DNA from: Tulasnella sp. 424
Lineage: Eukaryota > Basidiomycota > Agaricomycetes > Cantharellales > Tulasnellaceae
Direction: 5' to 3'
NCBI GenBank assembly: GCA_019633425.1
Contig: WSUB01000012.1
Span: 214,371-278,370 of the forward strand
Length of the DNA stretch: 64,000 nt
A program made the position numbers and the translations under genes. Shown piece after piece: positions 1-12,261 of the stretch. The notes below the pieces were generated by a model. That model was given only the letters and a program-made list of their open reading frames with translations. It made no database searches and was not told where the DNA came from. How positions within the stretch are numbered: the stretch's first letter is position 1; every line of letters starts with the position of its first letter.

Positions 1-108
1 ACGCACCACATCAGTGTTGTGGAGTTTTCGCCCGTACGCGCTCTTCAACACCGACAGATCGTGCTCGCTCGGTTGGGTTTGGGATGTCGTGGGGGTTGCT
101 TGATCCAT
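1..108 (-). CDS. SAM-dependent methyltransferase copy M9, first exon only (cut by window edge)
   Basis: Only the start of the gene is in the window. From the ATG at 108 the minus strand codes MDQATPTTSQ and then a segment ending LKSAYGRKLHNTDVV, nearly the same as exon 1 of the next copy (start 2119). The GT donor after this exon is at the left edge. The SAM-binding domain must lie to the left, so activity cannot be judged. The upstream DNA is also nearly identical to that of the next copy, pointing to a recent tandem duplication of about 2.0 kb. Confidence 0.7.
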   Translation of the reverse strand, partial: MDQATPTTSQTQPSEHDLSVLKSAYGRKLHNTDVVR

Positions 109-718
109 GGTGCCACGAACAAAGCTGCAATGAGGGTTTGCAGAGCGTGCCGCGCCTGAGGGCTCCAGTATTTATACTTGGCACGCGTTGGAAGATCCAA
201 GTCGGTACTGGCCGATGTCTGCCCCACAATAGGGTCTGATGAGACTATGGGAAAGTCAGAAGGGATTGATCATTGGGCGGGTTTAGCGGGGGAATTTGTT
301 CGTGAAGTGATGGTTCTGATTGGCCAGTTGGTGAAAGGGGTAACCGAGATTCCCGGTCCCTTCAAGTTAGTAGTGAGTTTTAGGGGTAAACGCGATTTCG
401 AAACCAGCTAACATCGAGAAGATGGCCATCAACATTGTCAGGCTAATTTAAGCAGCTCTGTTCAAAATATCACTGGGCGTTTGAATTACGATTGCCGGTA
501 CGTTAACCTTGAGGATCTGACGTCATGCATAGAGAGCTTCTCGAACTCCTCTCGACGGAAGATAACCTTCAGCTGGCAAAAAACGTTTTAGCTGGGACTC
601 AGAACCATAGGTCCTATGTGTTATGACACTTTATGTATATTTCCCATTTGTTTATGTTTATTTCATCTGTTGCTCAACGTGACTCGCGTATTACGCACCC
701 AACGTTACACAGCAAGTC
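109..718. promoter_or_regulatory. Promoter of copy M9 and 3' flank of copy M8
   Basis: No gene is seen here. The part next to 108 repeats the upstream DNA of copies M8 (2120-2420) and M7 (4235-4500), including GGCGGGTTTAGCGGGG near 277 and a CCAAT-type ATTGGCCAGTTGG near 318. About 480-600 holds a further copy of the block seen at 2460-2540. The rest is AT-rich 3' flank of M8. The extent of the promoter is inferred from the repeat, not from transcript data. Confidence 0.45.
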
Positions 719-2119
719 TTAAGCTTCCCTTCGTTTCACCGCCCAGACGCCTCCCCACTTTAAAGTCACAGTTCAGTATATATCTCAGCGAGGCTTTCTC
801 CTTCATACTTACCATATCCCATTGCTTATAGGGTAGCTCCTCCAACTCCCTCCTTGCATTCTTGGCCCACGTCTGCACTAGCTCTTTGGGATGTCCTTGC
901 GAGAGAAGTAGTGGTTGCACAGACTCCGTAAATATCAAACAATTTTGGAGCATTGCTTCACCTTGGAAAATTAATGCTGGCGAAGCTGTAGAACGGAGAT
1001 GGTGGGTCGCGGTGGCCGCGGGTCAACGAAAGCAGCGTACATTTGTCCCATGGGCCGATGGGAACCCAAATTGGTTTATCTCCGATATCCTCCCATACGT
1101 CTCCCATGTCCTTGAGCCAACCAGGAATATCGTCCAAGTACAAGATCTGGTCGCTTCGAGCCTGCAGAATTTTAAATAGTTAATTCTTGCCTTTGCAGAA
1201 CTCGTGGCCTCGGGCTTACTGCCATGCCCTCGAGGGCGAGGGAAACCCATTTGTGCTGCCAGCTGTACTTCTAAGATCTATATCAGAATACTTTGTATTA
1301 CCCGATCCACCTAAAAAGCTGCTGACTGACTGGATCATTTTCATCTTGGACTCCGAGCGGCTGGCGGTTCTCGTCGAAGCACATGAGACGACCTTCAACC
1401 ACGAGGAATACTCCACCAGGTCTGAGAGCCTTCAACACTTGTTGGAGAAACTTGCGATAGTCAGGAATGCCACCGACGATGCACCGGGCCTGAATTACAT
1501 CAAAGGCGTTCTCGTAAGAAGCGTCGTTGAGGCAGGTGTTACAATCACCCAGAATGAATCGGCAGTTTGGTGGTGGTTGTCTGGGATTAAGACCATTTTT
1601 TATGCTTTTTAGCGTTTCAACGCCCTGAGGGAGCTTCGAGTGCAACGTACGACGAAGGGTTTACGGGAGCTATGTCCAGTCCAACCACCTCAGCATTGGG
1701 GAACTCCTTTGCCATATCGACAACCCATGAGCCCGACCCTGCGCCGATGTCCAGGACTCTTGGAGCTGAGCCGTCGGGCCGCGGGGAGAGAGCTTTCTGT
1801 ACGGCTTCTGGAGCGAGGTATAGACCACCGGCGGCCGACTTGAGCATTTCGTGCTGGACGTCGAGTCGACCATGCTCCGTTACGTCAGCTGCATGGGATG
1901 GACGGCCGAGATCTCAGACGGAGCGTTGCATTCCCTAGAAGAAGCAATTACCGGGGAGCATATAGGTCTATAGAGCCATCAGGATACGGGAAACGAGATG
2001 GAAAAGATTAGGCGCACCACATCAGTGTTGTGGAGTTTTCGCCCGTACGCGCTCTTCAACACCGACAGATCGTGCTCGCTCGGTTGGGTTTGAGATGTCG
2101 TGGGGTTTGCTTGATCCAT
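719..2119 (-). CDS. SAM-dependent methyltransferase copy M8
   Basis: A class I methyltransferase expected to move a methyl group from SAM to an unknown acceptor. Eight exons are inferred. Exon 1 starts at 2119 (MDQANPTTSQ); the YMLPG exon is near 1960. The SAM exon (about 1660-1895) has EHGRLDVQHEMLKSAAGGLY, motif I LDIGAGSGSW and motif II VVGLDIAPVN. Exon 4 (about 1340-1590) has PPPNCRFILGDCN and LRPGGVFL. Exon 5 reads YSWQHKWVSLALEGMA only if the acceptor TTAG just before it is used; a nearer acceptor gives a stop. Then come IWVPIGPWDK and a helical exon with QPLLLSQGHPKEL. The last exon codes WGGVWAVKRREA and a stop at 719. All catalytic motifs look intact. Confidence 0.78.
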
Positions 2120-2818
2120 GGTGCCACGAATAAAGTTGCGATGAGGGTTTCCAGAGCGTGTCGCGCCTGAGGGCTCCAGTATTTATACTTGGCACGCGTC
2201 GGAAGGTCCAATTCAATACTGGCCGGTGCCTGCCCCACACTAGGCTGATGAGACTATGTGAAGTGGGCAAGGGATTGGGCGGGTTTAGCGGGGCAATTCT
2301 TTCGTGAAGTAAGGGTTCTGGTTAGTCAGCTGGTGAAAGGGGTAACCGGGGTCCCTTCGAGTTAGTAGTGAGTTTTTAGGGGTAAACGCGATTTCGAAGC
2401 CAGTTACAATTAAGAAGATGACCATCAACGTTGTCACGCTAATTCAGCCGCTATGTTCAAAATATCAATGGGCGTTTGAATTACGATTGCCGGTACGTTA
2501 ACACTGAGGCTCTGACGTGACGTCGCGTCGACGTCATGATATCGAGAGCTTCTCGATCTCCGGACCTCTTACCGTCCACCACTCCCCTCGCGACGCCGTC
2601 TTTCTTCCCTGTATACCGCTTGGACCGACGGAAGGCAATCCAGATTCAGTCGGCAAGAAACGTTTTAGCTCGGACCCTGAACCATAGGTTCCATATTGTC
2701 ATGACACTCTATGTATATTTCCCATTTATGCATGTTTATTTCATCTGTTGCTCGACGTGCATGTGGCTGTGTTTCCTTCACGCGTGATTCGGGTATTGTG
2801 CGCCCAACACAGCCAATC
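2120..2818. promoter_or_regulatory. Promoter of copy M8 and 3' flank of copy M7
   Basis: No gene is seen. Positions 2120-2500 are a close direct repeat of 109-520. A stretch around 2525-2650 is not found upstream of M9 and looks like an insertion between the two versions. ORFs crossing this interval show no family motif. Confidence 0.4.
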
Positions 2819-4234
2819 TTAACCTTCCCTTCGTTTCACGGCCCAGACGCCTCCCCACTTACAAGTCACATATCAGCATAGAATCAGTATAGATCTCAGC
2901 GAAGCTTCCTCATTCATACTTACCTTTGACCATTGCTTATAGGGCGGCTCCTCCAACTCCTTCCTCGCATTCTCGGCCCATGTCTGCACCAGCTCTTTGG
3001 GATGTCCTTGGGAGAGAAGGAGTGGTTGCACCGACTCCGTAAATTTCAAACTATTTTGACGCATCGCTTCACCTTGAAAGATTAATGCTGGCGAGGCTGT
3101 ATGAAGAAGATGATTGATCAGTGTGTGGCCACGAGTCTACGAAAGCAGCGTACACTTGTCCCATGGGCCGACGGGTACCCAGAGTGGTCGATCTCCGATG
3201 TCCTCCCACACAACTCCGATGTCCTTGAACCAAGCTGGAATATCATCTAAGAGCCTTATCTGGCTGTTGCGAGCCTGAAGATTTCAAACCGTTAATCCAT
3301 GCGTTGGCAGGCTCGTGGCCTAGGTCTTACTGCCTGAGCCTCGAGGGTGAGGGAAAGAATTTTGTGCAGCCAGCTGTACTCCTAGGATCTATGAATCAGG
3401 ATATTTCGCATCACCCGATCCACCTAAACAGCTGCTAACTGACTGGATCGTTTTCATCTTGGACTCCGAGCGGCTGGCGGTTCTCGTTGAAGCACATGAG
3501 ACGACCTTCAATCACGAGGAATACCCCACCAGGTCTAAGGGCCTTCAATACGTGTCGGAGCAATTTGTGATAGTCAGGAACGCCACCGATTATGCACCGG
3601 GCCTGAATTACATCAAAGGCGTTCTCGTAATCAGGGTGATCGAGGCAGGTGTTACAATCACCCAGAATAAATCGGCAGTTAGGTGGCGGTTGCCTAGGAT
3701 TAGGACGGTTCGTTAGACTGTTTGAATGTTTCAGCGCCCTTTAGGGAGTTTCGAGCGCAACGTACGACGAAGGATTTACGGGGGCTATGTCCAGCCCAAC
3801 CACCTCGGCATGGGGAAACTCCTTTGCCATATCGACCGCCCAGGTGCCGGACCCTGTACCGATGTCCAGGACCCTTGGAGTGGAGCTGTCGAGCCGAGGA
3901 GAGAGAGCCCTCCGGACGGCTTCCGGAGCGAGGTACAGACCTCCTGCGGCTGACTTGAGCATTTCGTGCTGGACGTCGAGTCGACCGTGTTCCGCTAAGT
4001 CAGCTGTATGGGATGGACGGTCGAAACCTCAGATGGAGCGTTACATTCCTTAGAAGAAGCAATTACCAGGGAGCATGTAGGTCTGTGAACCCGTCAGGAT
4101 ACGGAAAAAGAGATGGAAAAGATTCGACGCACTGCATTAGTGTTGTGGAGTTTTCGGCCGTGCACGCTCTTCAGTACCGACAGATTGTGCTCGCTCGGTG
4201 GGGTTTGGGATGTCGTGGCGGTTGTTCGGACCAT
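2819..4234 (-). CDS. SAM-dependent methyltransferase copy M7
   Basis: Sister of M8. Start at 4234 (MVRTTATTSQ), with LKSVHGRKLHNTNAV closing exon 1. YMLPG is near 4065. The SAM exon (about 3740-4005) has EHGRLDVQHEMLKSAAGGLY, motif I LDIGTGSGTW and motif II VVGLDIAPVN. Exon 4 (about 3450-3690) has PPPNCRFILGDCN and LRPGGVFLVIEG and reads open. As in M8, exon 5 (EYSWLHKILSLTLEAQA) is only in frame with the more distant acceptor. LWVPVGPWDK and QPLLLSQGHPKELVQTW follow. The last exon codes WGGVWAVKRREG and a stop at 2819. All motifs are present, so it is probably functional. Confidence 0.78.
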
Positions 4235-4943
4235 GGTTATACGAGCAAAGCTGCGATGTGGGTTGGCAGAGCGTGCCACGCCCAAGGACTCCAGTATTTA
4301 TATCAGCCGCGCATTAATATTGAAAGGTCCAAGTTAATTTTGGCGGGAGCCCGCCCCACACCAGGCTCTGATCGGACTACGAGAAAATGGGTAAAGGATT
4401 GGGCGGGTTTAGCGGGGTAATTGTCCGTGAGGTCCTGGGCTCTGATTGGTCAGTTGATGACGGTCGTAACGGAGGTGCCGGCACGTATTAGACTATCGTA
4501 CCCGTCAAATCTGCATTCAACGCACATATGCAGGTACCGTACCATGGCGCAGACGGCCTTTGGGTTCACCACATTACTCCGAATATGCATCGCTCTGGGA
4601 CTTAGCGGGCCACCAAATCGATACATGGTATCTGCATACCCCGGACCCCGAGGCCCTGACGGAGCGCAGAACGCCGTTGAGACCGTGAGAACTGGCAACA
4701 CCCATCCTTCGTGTCAGTCCAGTCCTTCAGCCGTGAAGGCCTCTCTTACGTACACCATGAAACGGCGGGATAACATTGCTCCCACAGAAGATTTCGTGGA
4801 GACTATTCGTCGTTTGAGTTGTACTACGAGGTACGAGTTGGGAAACGATCAGACGACGAGTAGAACTACATCACGAATCGAATTCAATGTTAAAATACTG
4901 CATAACACGTTGACTCGCTTTTCAAACTTGGGTGACACCTGGT
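4235..4943. promoter_or_regulatory. Promoter of copy M7 and 3' flank of copy M6
   Basis: The half next to M7 is a diverged version of the M8/M9 promoter: GGCGGGTTTAGCGGGG recurs near 4402 and CTGATTGGTCAGTTG near 4441. No gene is supported. A 212-codon open frame across 4421-5059 on the plus strand overlaps the last exons of M6 and has no recognisable motif. Confidence 0.4.
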
Positions 4944-6329
4944 TTACTCCGCTTTCTGTTTCACTGCCCAAACAACGATCCACTGGCGGTATGGTGCCGA
5001 TATCTCAGAAAGCAGTAATCACGGAGGAACGGAAAATTGTATGGTACCCACCCTCATAAAATTCATGAATTTGCACTTCTCTATCTCATCCAGCGCCATC
5101 TCTGTCAGACGGTTGACGTATCCGGCTTCGTAGCCCGAGGCCAGCAACAATGCTTGAAGGGCCTTGGGAACTTTGAGAACCGACTGATGCATCAACGGGC
5201 CAGCGACTCGCTCTTTTTCTTCGGAGAGACAAGGTTATGACGGTTTAAATTAATGATCGGCCGGGGAACTTACCATTGCCGCCCTCACAAGGACCAACAG
5301 GGAGGAGGAAAGTAGTTTGTTCGATGGAGCCCCAAGGCTCTCCTGCAAGCGATTTTAAGATCTCAGCTACGTTTTTTAGATTGGGAAATCCGGGGTTCCT
5401 CTTCTGCTCGAGTTTAAAGCATGCTCAGCATGGTTTCGGAGCTGCTCAAAGGAAGAGGATGCTCACAAGTGTGGCCTCTTGGTATGCCATCGAAAGCTCT
5501 TGGGCCCAACAGAAATCCTACATGACGTTCTTATAAGACTCCGCTATAAATATCCCTTGGATGAAGTTACACACCGGATCGCCTTCCTTCTGGGGACCAT
5601 ATTTCACCTTGTTTTGGTTGTATAGCCCTGTCTCCCCCTCGATCGATATAAACAGTCCTCGAGGATTAAGCACCTCCGAGACTTCTACGAACAATGCTGC
5701 ATAGTCCTTGACTCCTTGCAAAACTGCTCGAGCGTGAATGATATCAAACCGGCCGTACTGTTTCAACCCTGCACTGGCGTCTCCTTTCTCAAAACGACAG
5801 TTCGTAGGGGGTTTCCTTGGACATGGGAGTAATAATCCTCTTTCAATAACTCTATTATTTGTGAAGGTGGCACAATTTGACTTACGAGGCTGGATTAACC
5901 GGGGCCAAATCTAGCCCCCATACCTCAGCATTTGGGTACTTCATTGCAACGTCGATTGCCCAGGCGCCAGACCCCGTTCCAATATCCAATACCTTCGGTT
6001 TGTGTCCTTCTGGGGCCTGAGACAGAATTTCTTCCGCTCCAGAACCTGGAGGGAAGAGTCCTCCCAGCATGGTAGTTACCGCCTGATGTTGGGCGTCGAG
6101 TCTCTTGTGTTCGACGCCATCGGCTGACCACAAGGAAGATCGCTTAGGCTAGACTTTATATCACCACAATGTGCGTTCTCACCTGGCAACATATACCTCT
6201 AGCAATGAGGAATATCCTTGTTCAGCGCGTCATCTTACTGGACTTCTTGCTTGCTCTCACCTCGCTCGTAGTGTTGAAAAGACGTCCGTCAACCTCCCGC
6301 AGTTTCGAGGGCTCGTCACTGGTATCCAT
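4944..6329 (-). CDS. SAM-dependent methyltransferase copy M6
   Basis: The start at 6329 gives a short N-terminus (MDTSDEPSKLREVDGRLFNT). YMLPG is near 6185. The SAM exon (about 5885-6130) has EHKRLDAQHQAV, motif I LDIGTGSGAW and motif [12 protein letters not shown]. Exon 4 (about 5570-5810) has NCRFEKGDA, FDIIHARAVLQG and LNPRGLFISIEG, where one Gly of the usual RPGG is Arg. Exon 5 is DFCWAQELSMAYQEATL; then TTFLLPVGPCEGG, a Cys version of the GPW box. The helical exon has EKERVAGPLMHQS. The last exon codes WIVVWAVKQKAE with a stop at 4944. Most like M5. Confidence 0.77.
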
Positions 6330-6869
6330 TGGTATTCAATAGATCGCCGCTAGGATATGCTGCTATCCTGAGCTATAGTATCTTCTCTTATATGTTATAT
6401 GCTGCAGCGAGCAAGGGGAAGGGTCGCGGCAGACCTGATCGATAGTCCCACGATACGATACGGCATAAGATTTGGAACGGGTCCTCAGGTACACTTCCGC
6501 TTATCTGCGACATTGCTGCGTTCCATGATCTTATACGACATTAATGTGAGTAATAAGCTGGTTGGAAGCCCTTACGTTACTTTCCGCAGAAATGCGATTA
6601 CAGATACCCCCCTATCGCCGTACTAGTCCAATGACGAGGTCGCCACATGTGACATTTCTGTTAAATGAAGGGATGGTGCTACTCAACCGCGAGATGATTC
6701 CATGTCTGACCAGTCGTTTATTCGGCGACGAAGAAGCACAAAATTCCTCGCCAGCCGTTCCTTTCCAATGTCGATAGGTTAGAACATCAGTCATCCAACG
6801 GCCAAGCAACCGACACTTTCAGATGACATAAAGAAGTAGATTCACACCGAAACCAATTCGCTCACGAGC
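6330..6869. other. Intergenic, copies M6/M5
   Basis: This stretch serves as the promoter of M6 and the 3' flank of M5. I see no gene, no clear repeat of the M7-M9 promoter block and no other structure. Confidence 0.4.
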
Positions 6870-8359
6870 CTAAGTGTTCCTATTTTCCGTTGAAGCATAT
6901 CGTTCGGGTTCAACGTCTACCTCAAACCCGGATTCAGCGGGCCGTCTGCTTTTCACCGCCCAAACAACAAACCACTAACAGACACGCAGCCCGAATGTTA
7001 GACACATTATATGAGGCGGAAGTTGATATAAGGGGGATAAACCAGAAGACTCGCCTTCATCCAATTCATCACTCTGCAGCTTACTATTTCTTCGGAAGCC
7101 ATTTCTGTCAAGCGATTGACATAGTCGGCAGAATATCCAGACGACAAAAATAAAACCTGGAGGCCCTTGGGAACCTTGAGCACGGATTGGTGCATCAGTT
7201 TGCCGGCGACGCGCTCTCTTTCTAAGCATGCCACCACGATGACCGATAGGTGACACCCTAAAGTGTACCCTGGGCATTGTGTGACATTGAAGACTGACCA
7301 CCCTCGCCCTCGCACGGCCCGCAGGGAAGCAGAAAATCCGTTCGTTCGATGGTTTCCCAGCGTTCTCCGGGATCTTTCTTCAAAATATCCGATACATTTG
7401 ACAGATTGGGGAAGTTTGGATTTCTTTTCTACTTGGGTTAAGTAATGATCAGCATCACCGTCGTCTTTCGGGTGTCTCTCGGAGAGCGACTTACCGTTGT
7501 AGCCTCCAAGTACGCCATTGCTAACTCTTGAGTCCAGGAAAAGTCCTACGGGTCACTCTTTTAAAAAGCGTTTCTTGTAGCCTTTGGAGTTGGAAGCGCC
7601 GTACAGGATCACCCTCTTTCTGAGGGCCATATTTTATCTTGTTCTTGTCGTAGAGGCACGTCTCCGCCTCGATTGAGACGAACACTCCTTGAGGACTCAG
7701 CACCTCAGCAACTTCTCCAAAGAGTGCCGCAAAATCCTTGACCCCTTGCAGTATTGCCCGAGCATGAACAACGTCAAACCGACCGTACTGCTTCAGTCCC
7801 ATAGTGGCGTCACCTTGCTCAAAGCGGCAATTTGGGGGAGGAGGTCTTGAGATGAAGTTATCAGCAAAATCTAATATTTAGCGTATTCTTTACGAATACT
7901 CACAGTCCAGGGTTTACTGGAGCTAAATCAAGTCCTAAAACTTCGACGTTAGGATACTTCAGCGCGACATCGATTGCCCAGGCACCAGACCCCGTCCCAA
8001 GATCCAAGACCCGAGGCTTGTATCCCTCGAAACTTCGAGCAAGAATCTCTGCCGCTCCAGAACCCTTAGGGAAAAGGTCCCCGAGCATGGTAATCACTGC
8101 TTGATGCTGGGAATCGAGCCTCCTGTGTTCAACACCATCGGCTGTACAGAGAAAAGACGTTCTCATTCGAGTCAAGGTCCATGTACAATCGTGAAGCTCC
8201 TCACCCGGTAGAATATATCTCTAGTTATTACCAATTCATCAAATTCAGTCACGCTCATATATCCCTTCCTGAACTCCGCGGGCCGCTCACCTCGTTTGTA
8301 GTGTTGAATATCCTTCCGTTGACCTCTCGAAGATTTGAAAGCTTTTCGCTGGGATCCAT
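6870..8359 (-). CDS. SAM-dependent methyltransferase copy M5
   Basis: Start at 8359 ([20 protein letters not shown]). RYILPG is near 8210. The SAM exon (about 7905-8150) has [12 protein letters not shown], motif [11 protein letters not shown] and motif [12 protein letters not shown]. Exon 4 (about 7605-7850) has [21 protein letters not shown] and [13 protein letters not shown]. Exon 5 is [17 protein letters not shown]. The GPW box is replaced by [12 protein letters not shown]. The helical exon ends NWMK, where the donor reads GCGAGT instead of GT, so either a GC-AG intron is used or the last intron is retained. If spliced, the last exon codes [12 protein letters not shown] and runs to a stop at 6870, an unusually long tail (about 33 residues). 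Confidence 0.72.
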
Positions 8360-8910
8360 GAGTAGTTAGCGAGTATCAACGATAAAGAACTACAATCATT
8401 CATATTTTCTAGTGGTTTTATGGCTAATTTCGTGTTGTGGGAATATGGGAAGGGTGGTTCGATCGATAAGTTCCCGACAGAAAGATGCGGCATAAGATTA
8501 GGAAGCAGTCCAAGACCCGATCACCCAGAAGAACTTTGCGTCTCAGTGAATGCAACCTCCCACGGGTTTGAGAGGGAGTTCCTATTAGTAAGAGAAGGTT
8601 GAAGTCTACACTACCTGGACAAGTCCTTCCGCGACTCGCATTTCCGGAGTCATCACTGCATCAACGCATCACTAGATCGAACTTGATTATTTCTGATGCA
8701 AAATGAGGCTACAAACCACAAAAAAGCAGGTTCAAAGAATTGAGGTAGAACTTGAGAGGATTTGACCGAGCGCTATCCACCAAGTAATGCATTCGCAGAG
8801 CGTAATCCACTCCCAATGCCCAGAAGTTTACTCGTGACAGCGGTCGCTCAGATAAAAAGACATATTCTTCATAGCGGATGGATTAAAAGGGTGAGAGCCT
8901 TAGGCTGCTT
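8360..8910. other. Intergenic, copies M5/M4
   Basis: Promoter side of M5 and 3' side of M4. No gene or notable repeat is seen. Confidence 0.4.
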
Positions 8911-10308
8911 TTACTCAGAGGAGCTTGTTCCCTTTTTAATCGCCCAGATAGCGTTCCACTGGTCCAAGAAGAATAGGTCAGCAGCGCCCTTCGGCTTTCG
9001 TCTCAAAGAATTGCTATTGAGCACCTTGATCCAAAATTTTACTCTCCAGTTTGCGATCTCGTCGACCGCGTTTTCAGTCCACCGATGGACGTCTTCAGGA
9101 TCGTATCCGGAAGCCACAAGCAAAACCCGTAAGAGTCGGGGCCCATCTCGAATCGAATTGTACATAAGGTCCCCAGCCACCCGCTCTTCGCCTATTTCTC
9201 GCGTCATGTCAATGGTTGTTCGTGCAGCGTATGTGTGGAGAATGACCTACTGCTAGTATTCTCAATTGGCCCGGCAGGTATCAGGAAAGACGTTCCTTCG
9301 ACAGTTGCCCAAGATTTTTCGGGGTCATTCTTCAAAATTTGCGGTACCTCTGGTAATAGAGCAAAGCTTGGGTTTCGTTTCTAGACTCCCAAACACCAGA
9401 TGTCAATGGCGAAGAAACGGTTGGGGCTGACCCAAACTATGGCTGACCGTCGTGGCTTCAGCATATAGAAGAGTCGTCTTGTGTGTCCAACAGAAGTTCT
9501 TAAAGGTCAATATAGTGAGTATAAAGGAATACGGGGGCTGCTCAACGGGAGTACCGGATCATCTTCTTGTTGGATGCCAAACGGCACCTTGCTTTCGTTA
9601 TACATTCCTATTTCCACTTCAAGCGTCAGGAAGACGCCTCCAGCATTCAATACTTCAGATATATCCTTAAAGAATGCAGCATAGTCCTTGACTCCTTGCA
9701 AGACAGCTCTAGCGTGAACTACGTCGAACTGGCCGTATGACCTCATGCCCGCGTTAGCGTCGCCTTGGATAAAAGTGCAATTGGCAGGCGGTGTACTAGG
9801 TAAAGAGGCGTGATGACATGGGTATGGATAAGCAGGTCGCGGGGAGCTGAGCCAATGAATACTTACGATCCTAGTTTGACGGGTGCGAGGTCGAGGCCGA
9901 CTACTTCAGCGTAGGGATACTGGATTGCGACGTCGACAGCCCAGGCACCAGTTCCCGTGCCAATGTCCAAAACTCGCGGCCTGGATCCGTTGGACCGAGG
10001 AGCCAGAATATCCTCTACTCCAGCATTTCGAGGAAAAAGGCCCCCAAGCATGGTGATGACCGCTTGGTGCTGAAAGTCGAGCCGCTTGTGTTCCGGAGCA
10101 TCCGCTAGAAACCCTCTCCATAACCTCAGCAAACCGTTGAGAGAATGCGTACTCTACATACCCGGAAGCATATATCTCTGATTGCAGATCCGAGTTAGAA
10201 AGTTAATTTCTCTTTCGTGTCCTTTCGAGATGGGCTCACCTCACTCATCGTGTTGAAAAGTCGGCCTTCCACCTCGCGCAAATTACCGGGGTTTCCATCG
10301 TGATCCAT
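8911..10308 (-). CDS. SAM-dependent methyltransferase copy M4
   Basis: Start at 10308 (MDHDGNPGNLREVEGRLFNT). The YMLPG exon is near 10165. The SAM exon (about 9865-10110) has [18 protein letters not shown], motif I LDIGTGTGAW and motif II VVGLDLAPVK; the usual Asn after APV is Lys. Exon 4 (about 9560-9795) has [24 protein letters not shown] and LNAGGVFLTLE. Exon 5 is NFCWTHKTTLLYAEATT. The next exon starts KRNPSF and ends FLIPAGPIE. The helical exon has EERVAGDLMYNS and LLVASGYDPEDV. The last exon codes WNAIWAIKKGTSSSE with a stop at 8911. No disruption is seen. Confidence 0.77.
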
Positions 10309-10856
10309 CGTAGTATGGTGCAGTTCCAGATGTAGCGGATTTGAATTTGAGTCTCCAGACCTTGCAGTAAATGGACGTCGACCGTGGAAGGTTAGCGCAA
10401 AGGTCGATTCGAAAGGTAAGGCACGAGAGTTGTGGCAGAACGTCGAGAAGGCGCTGCGAAATTTATCTCACAAGAACACCCTAGCTCCAGGAAAAAACAC
10501 ACCCGTCGCAGCCATCGGTTATTGGATCGGGTAAACCGAAAGGGTAACCACCTAGGGAGATGATGTCCCTACTAACAGATCACACCTCCCAGCAACGTCG
10601 TTGCGTAGCCTGGCGATGAAATGGTTGTTTCATCGTTCACGCCCCGAAACCGGCCACAGCTCCCTTCAGGTTTACCATAATCAGAGAAATGGGCACCTCG
10701 CCATCATCTGCCTACTCGGTCGAGTCCTGAGTTAATCATTAGAGCTTGTCCCGACATCGGAATTTTAAATGATTGCTCAGAAGCCGGTCCCTGCATTGTC
10801 AGGAATCGAGAACAGCATAGAAATAGTATGATCAGCTGCATAGCAGTATCGCATAT
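10309..10856. other. Intergenic, copies M4/M3
   Basis: Promoter of M4 and 3' flank of M3. No gene or recognisable repeat is seen. Confidence 0.4.
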
Positions 10857-12261
10857 TCATTCAACCCTTTTCCTAATTGCCCAGAAGGAGTCCCACTGCA
10901 GGGAATTCAAGACAGTGGAAGGCGGTTCAGACGTGTCAATATGTCGGTAGCTGCCGAAAGCACAAGTGGCCAAGCACTCACCTTCATATAGAACTTGACC
11001 GACATGTTCTTCATCTGAGCTTCCGCTGAAGCGGCCCATCGATCCAAGTCCTCCGGATTATAGCCATGAAGGATGAGCAGGGGCTGAACACCTCTAGGCA
11101 TCCTCATGCAAGCCTGCCGCATCAGTTCCCCAGCGAGTCGCTGTGAAGCTATGGCAAATCGAGTGTTGGGAGACTGGTTATTGGTGGCCGAGTTTTGTCA
11201 CCTACGATCCGGTAAAAAAGGTCCCACAGGGATATAGAACGTGCTACCGTCTATGCCCTGCCAAGGTCCTCCAGGTACGCTCTTCAGAATGCGTTGCAGG
11301 TTGGGGGGCTCCGCAAAACCCGGGTTCCTTTTCTACATGCAGACAACCACGAATCAGAACTTTGCATCTCCGAGTGCTGATCGTGAACCGAACCCACCAC
11401 AGTGGCTTCCACATACGCCGAGAACAACTTTTGGGACCAAAGGCAATTCTGCGGAGTAGGTCGCATAAGTACGATGTTGTAAAGACGTTCACGACTGGGC
11501 TAACCGGATCCCCTTCATCTTGAGGACCAAATGGCTCTTTCGCTTCGTTGAACAGCCCCATCTCCGGCTCGATTGTCAAAAATATCCCTCCGGGATTCAA
11601 GATATCGGCCACCTCCTTGAAAAATGTAGCAAAGTCTTTGATGCCCTGAAGGACAGCCCTGGCGTGAATAACGTCGAAGCGGCCAAAGCGACCAAGGTCA
11701 GTGTCGGCATTTCCTTTTTCGAAGTGACAGTTGTCGGGAGGAGAGCTGTGGAGACGTGAGCTCGATATCAGCACGTTAAGTTTCGTTGTTATTCAAGAAT
11801 ACCTACGAGCCAGCGTTCACAGGAGCCAAGTCAAGTCCAATGACTTCAGCGTGTGGGTGCGCTTTTGCGATGGCGATAGCCCAGGACCCGGCTCCAGTCC
11901 CTATATCAAGAACCCTCGGTTTGGACCCGTCTGGTCGAGGCGACAGGATTTCGTGAACGCCGGATTCACGAGGGAAGAGGCCATCCAGTACGATGACAAT
12001 GGCTTCGTGCTGCAGATCAAGTCTTGAATGCTCGATCACGTCGGCTAGAGGGATTAGCTCGCGATTAGAAAGGTCGAAGAGGTTCTCAAGCGTTCATCTC
12101 TCACCGGGTAGCATATAAGCCTGGTTGCCGGAAGAGATATACACAAGGTCAGCGTTACGCAGTCCATGAGACAGTAGCCCGCGTACCTCGCTGGCGTTAT
12201 TAACCATTCGACCATAAAGCTCTTTCAAAGCTGGGTTTTGCTCTTTGTCCGTCGCATCCAT
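10857..12261 (-). CDS. SAM-dependent methyltransferase copy M3
   Basis: Start at 12261 (MDATDKEQNPALKELYGRMV). An upstream in-frame ATG at 12330 is less likely because sister copies begin close to the L.E.GR motif. AYMLPG is near 12110. The SAM exon (about 11805-12045) has EHSRLDLQHEAI, motif I LDIGTGAGSW and motif [12 protein letters not shown]. Exon 4 (about 11505-11745) has NCHFEKGNADTDL (GN instead of GD), FDVIHARAVLQG and LNPGGIFLTIE. Exon 5 has LFSAYVEATV. Exon 6 begins KRNPGFAEPP and ends FYIPVGPF. The helical exon has RLAGELMRQA and PLLILHGYNPEDLDRW. The last exon codes WDSFWAIRKRVE with a stop at 10857. Confidence 0.75.

Noticed and set aside
4421..5059. 212-codon plus-strand frame
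   Set aside because: It runs from the M7 promoter into the last exons of M6 on the opposite strand and has no recognisable domain.
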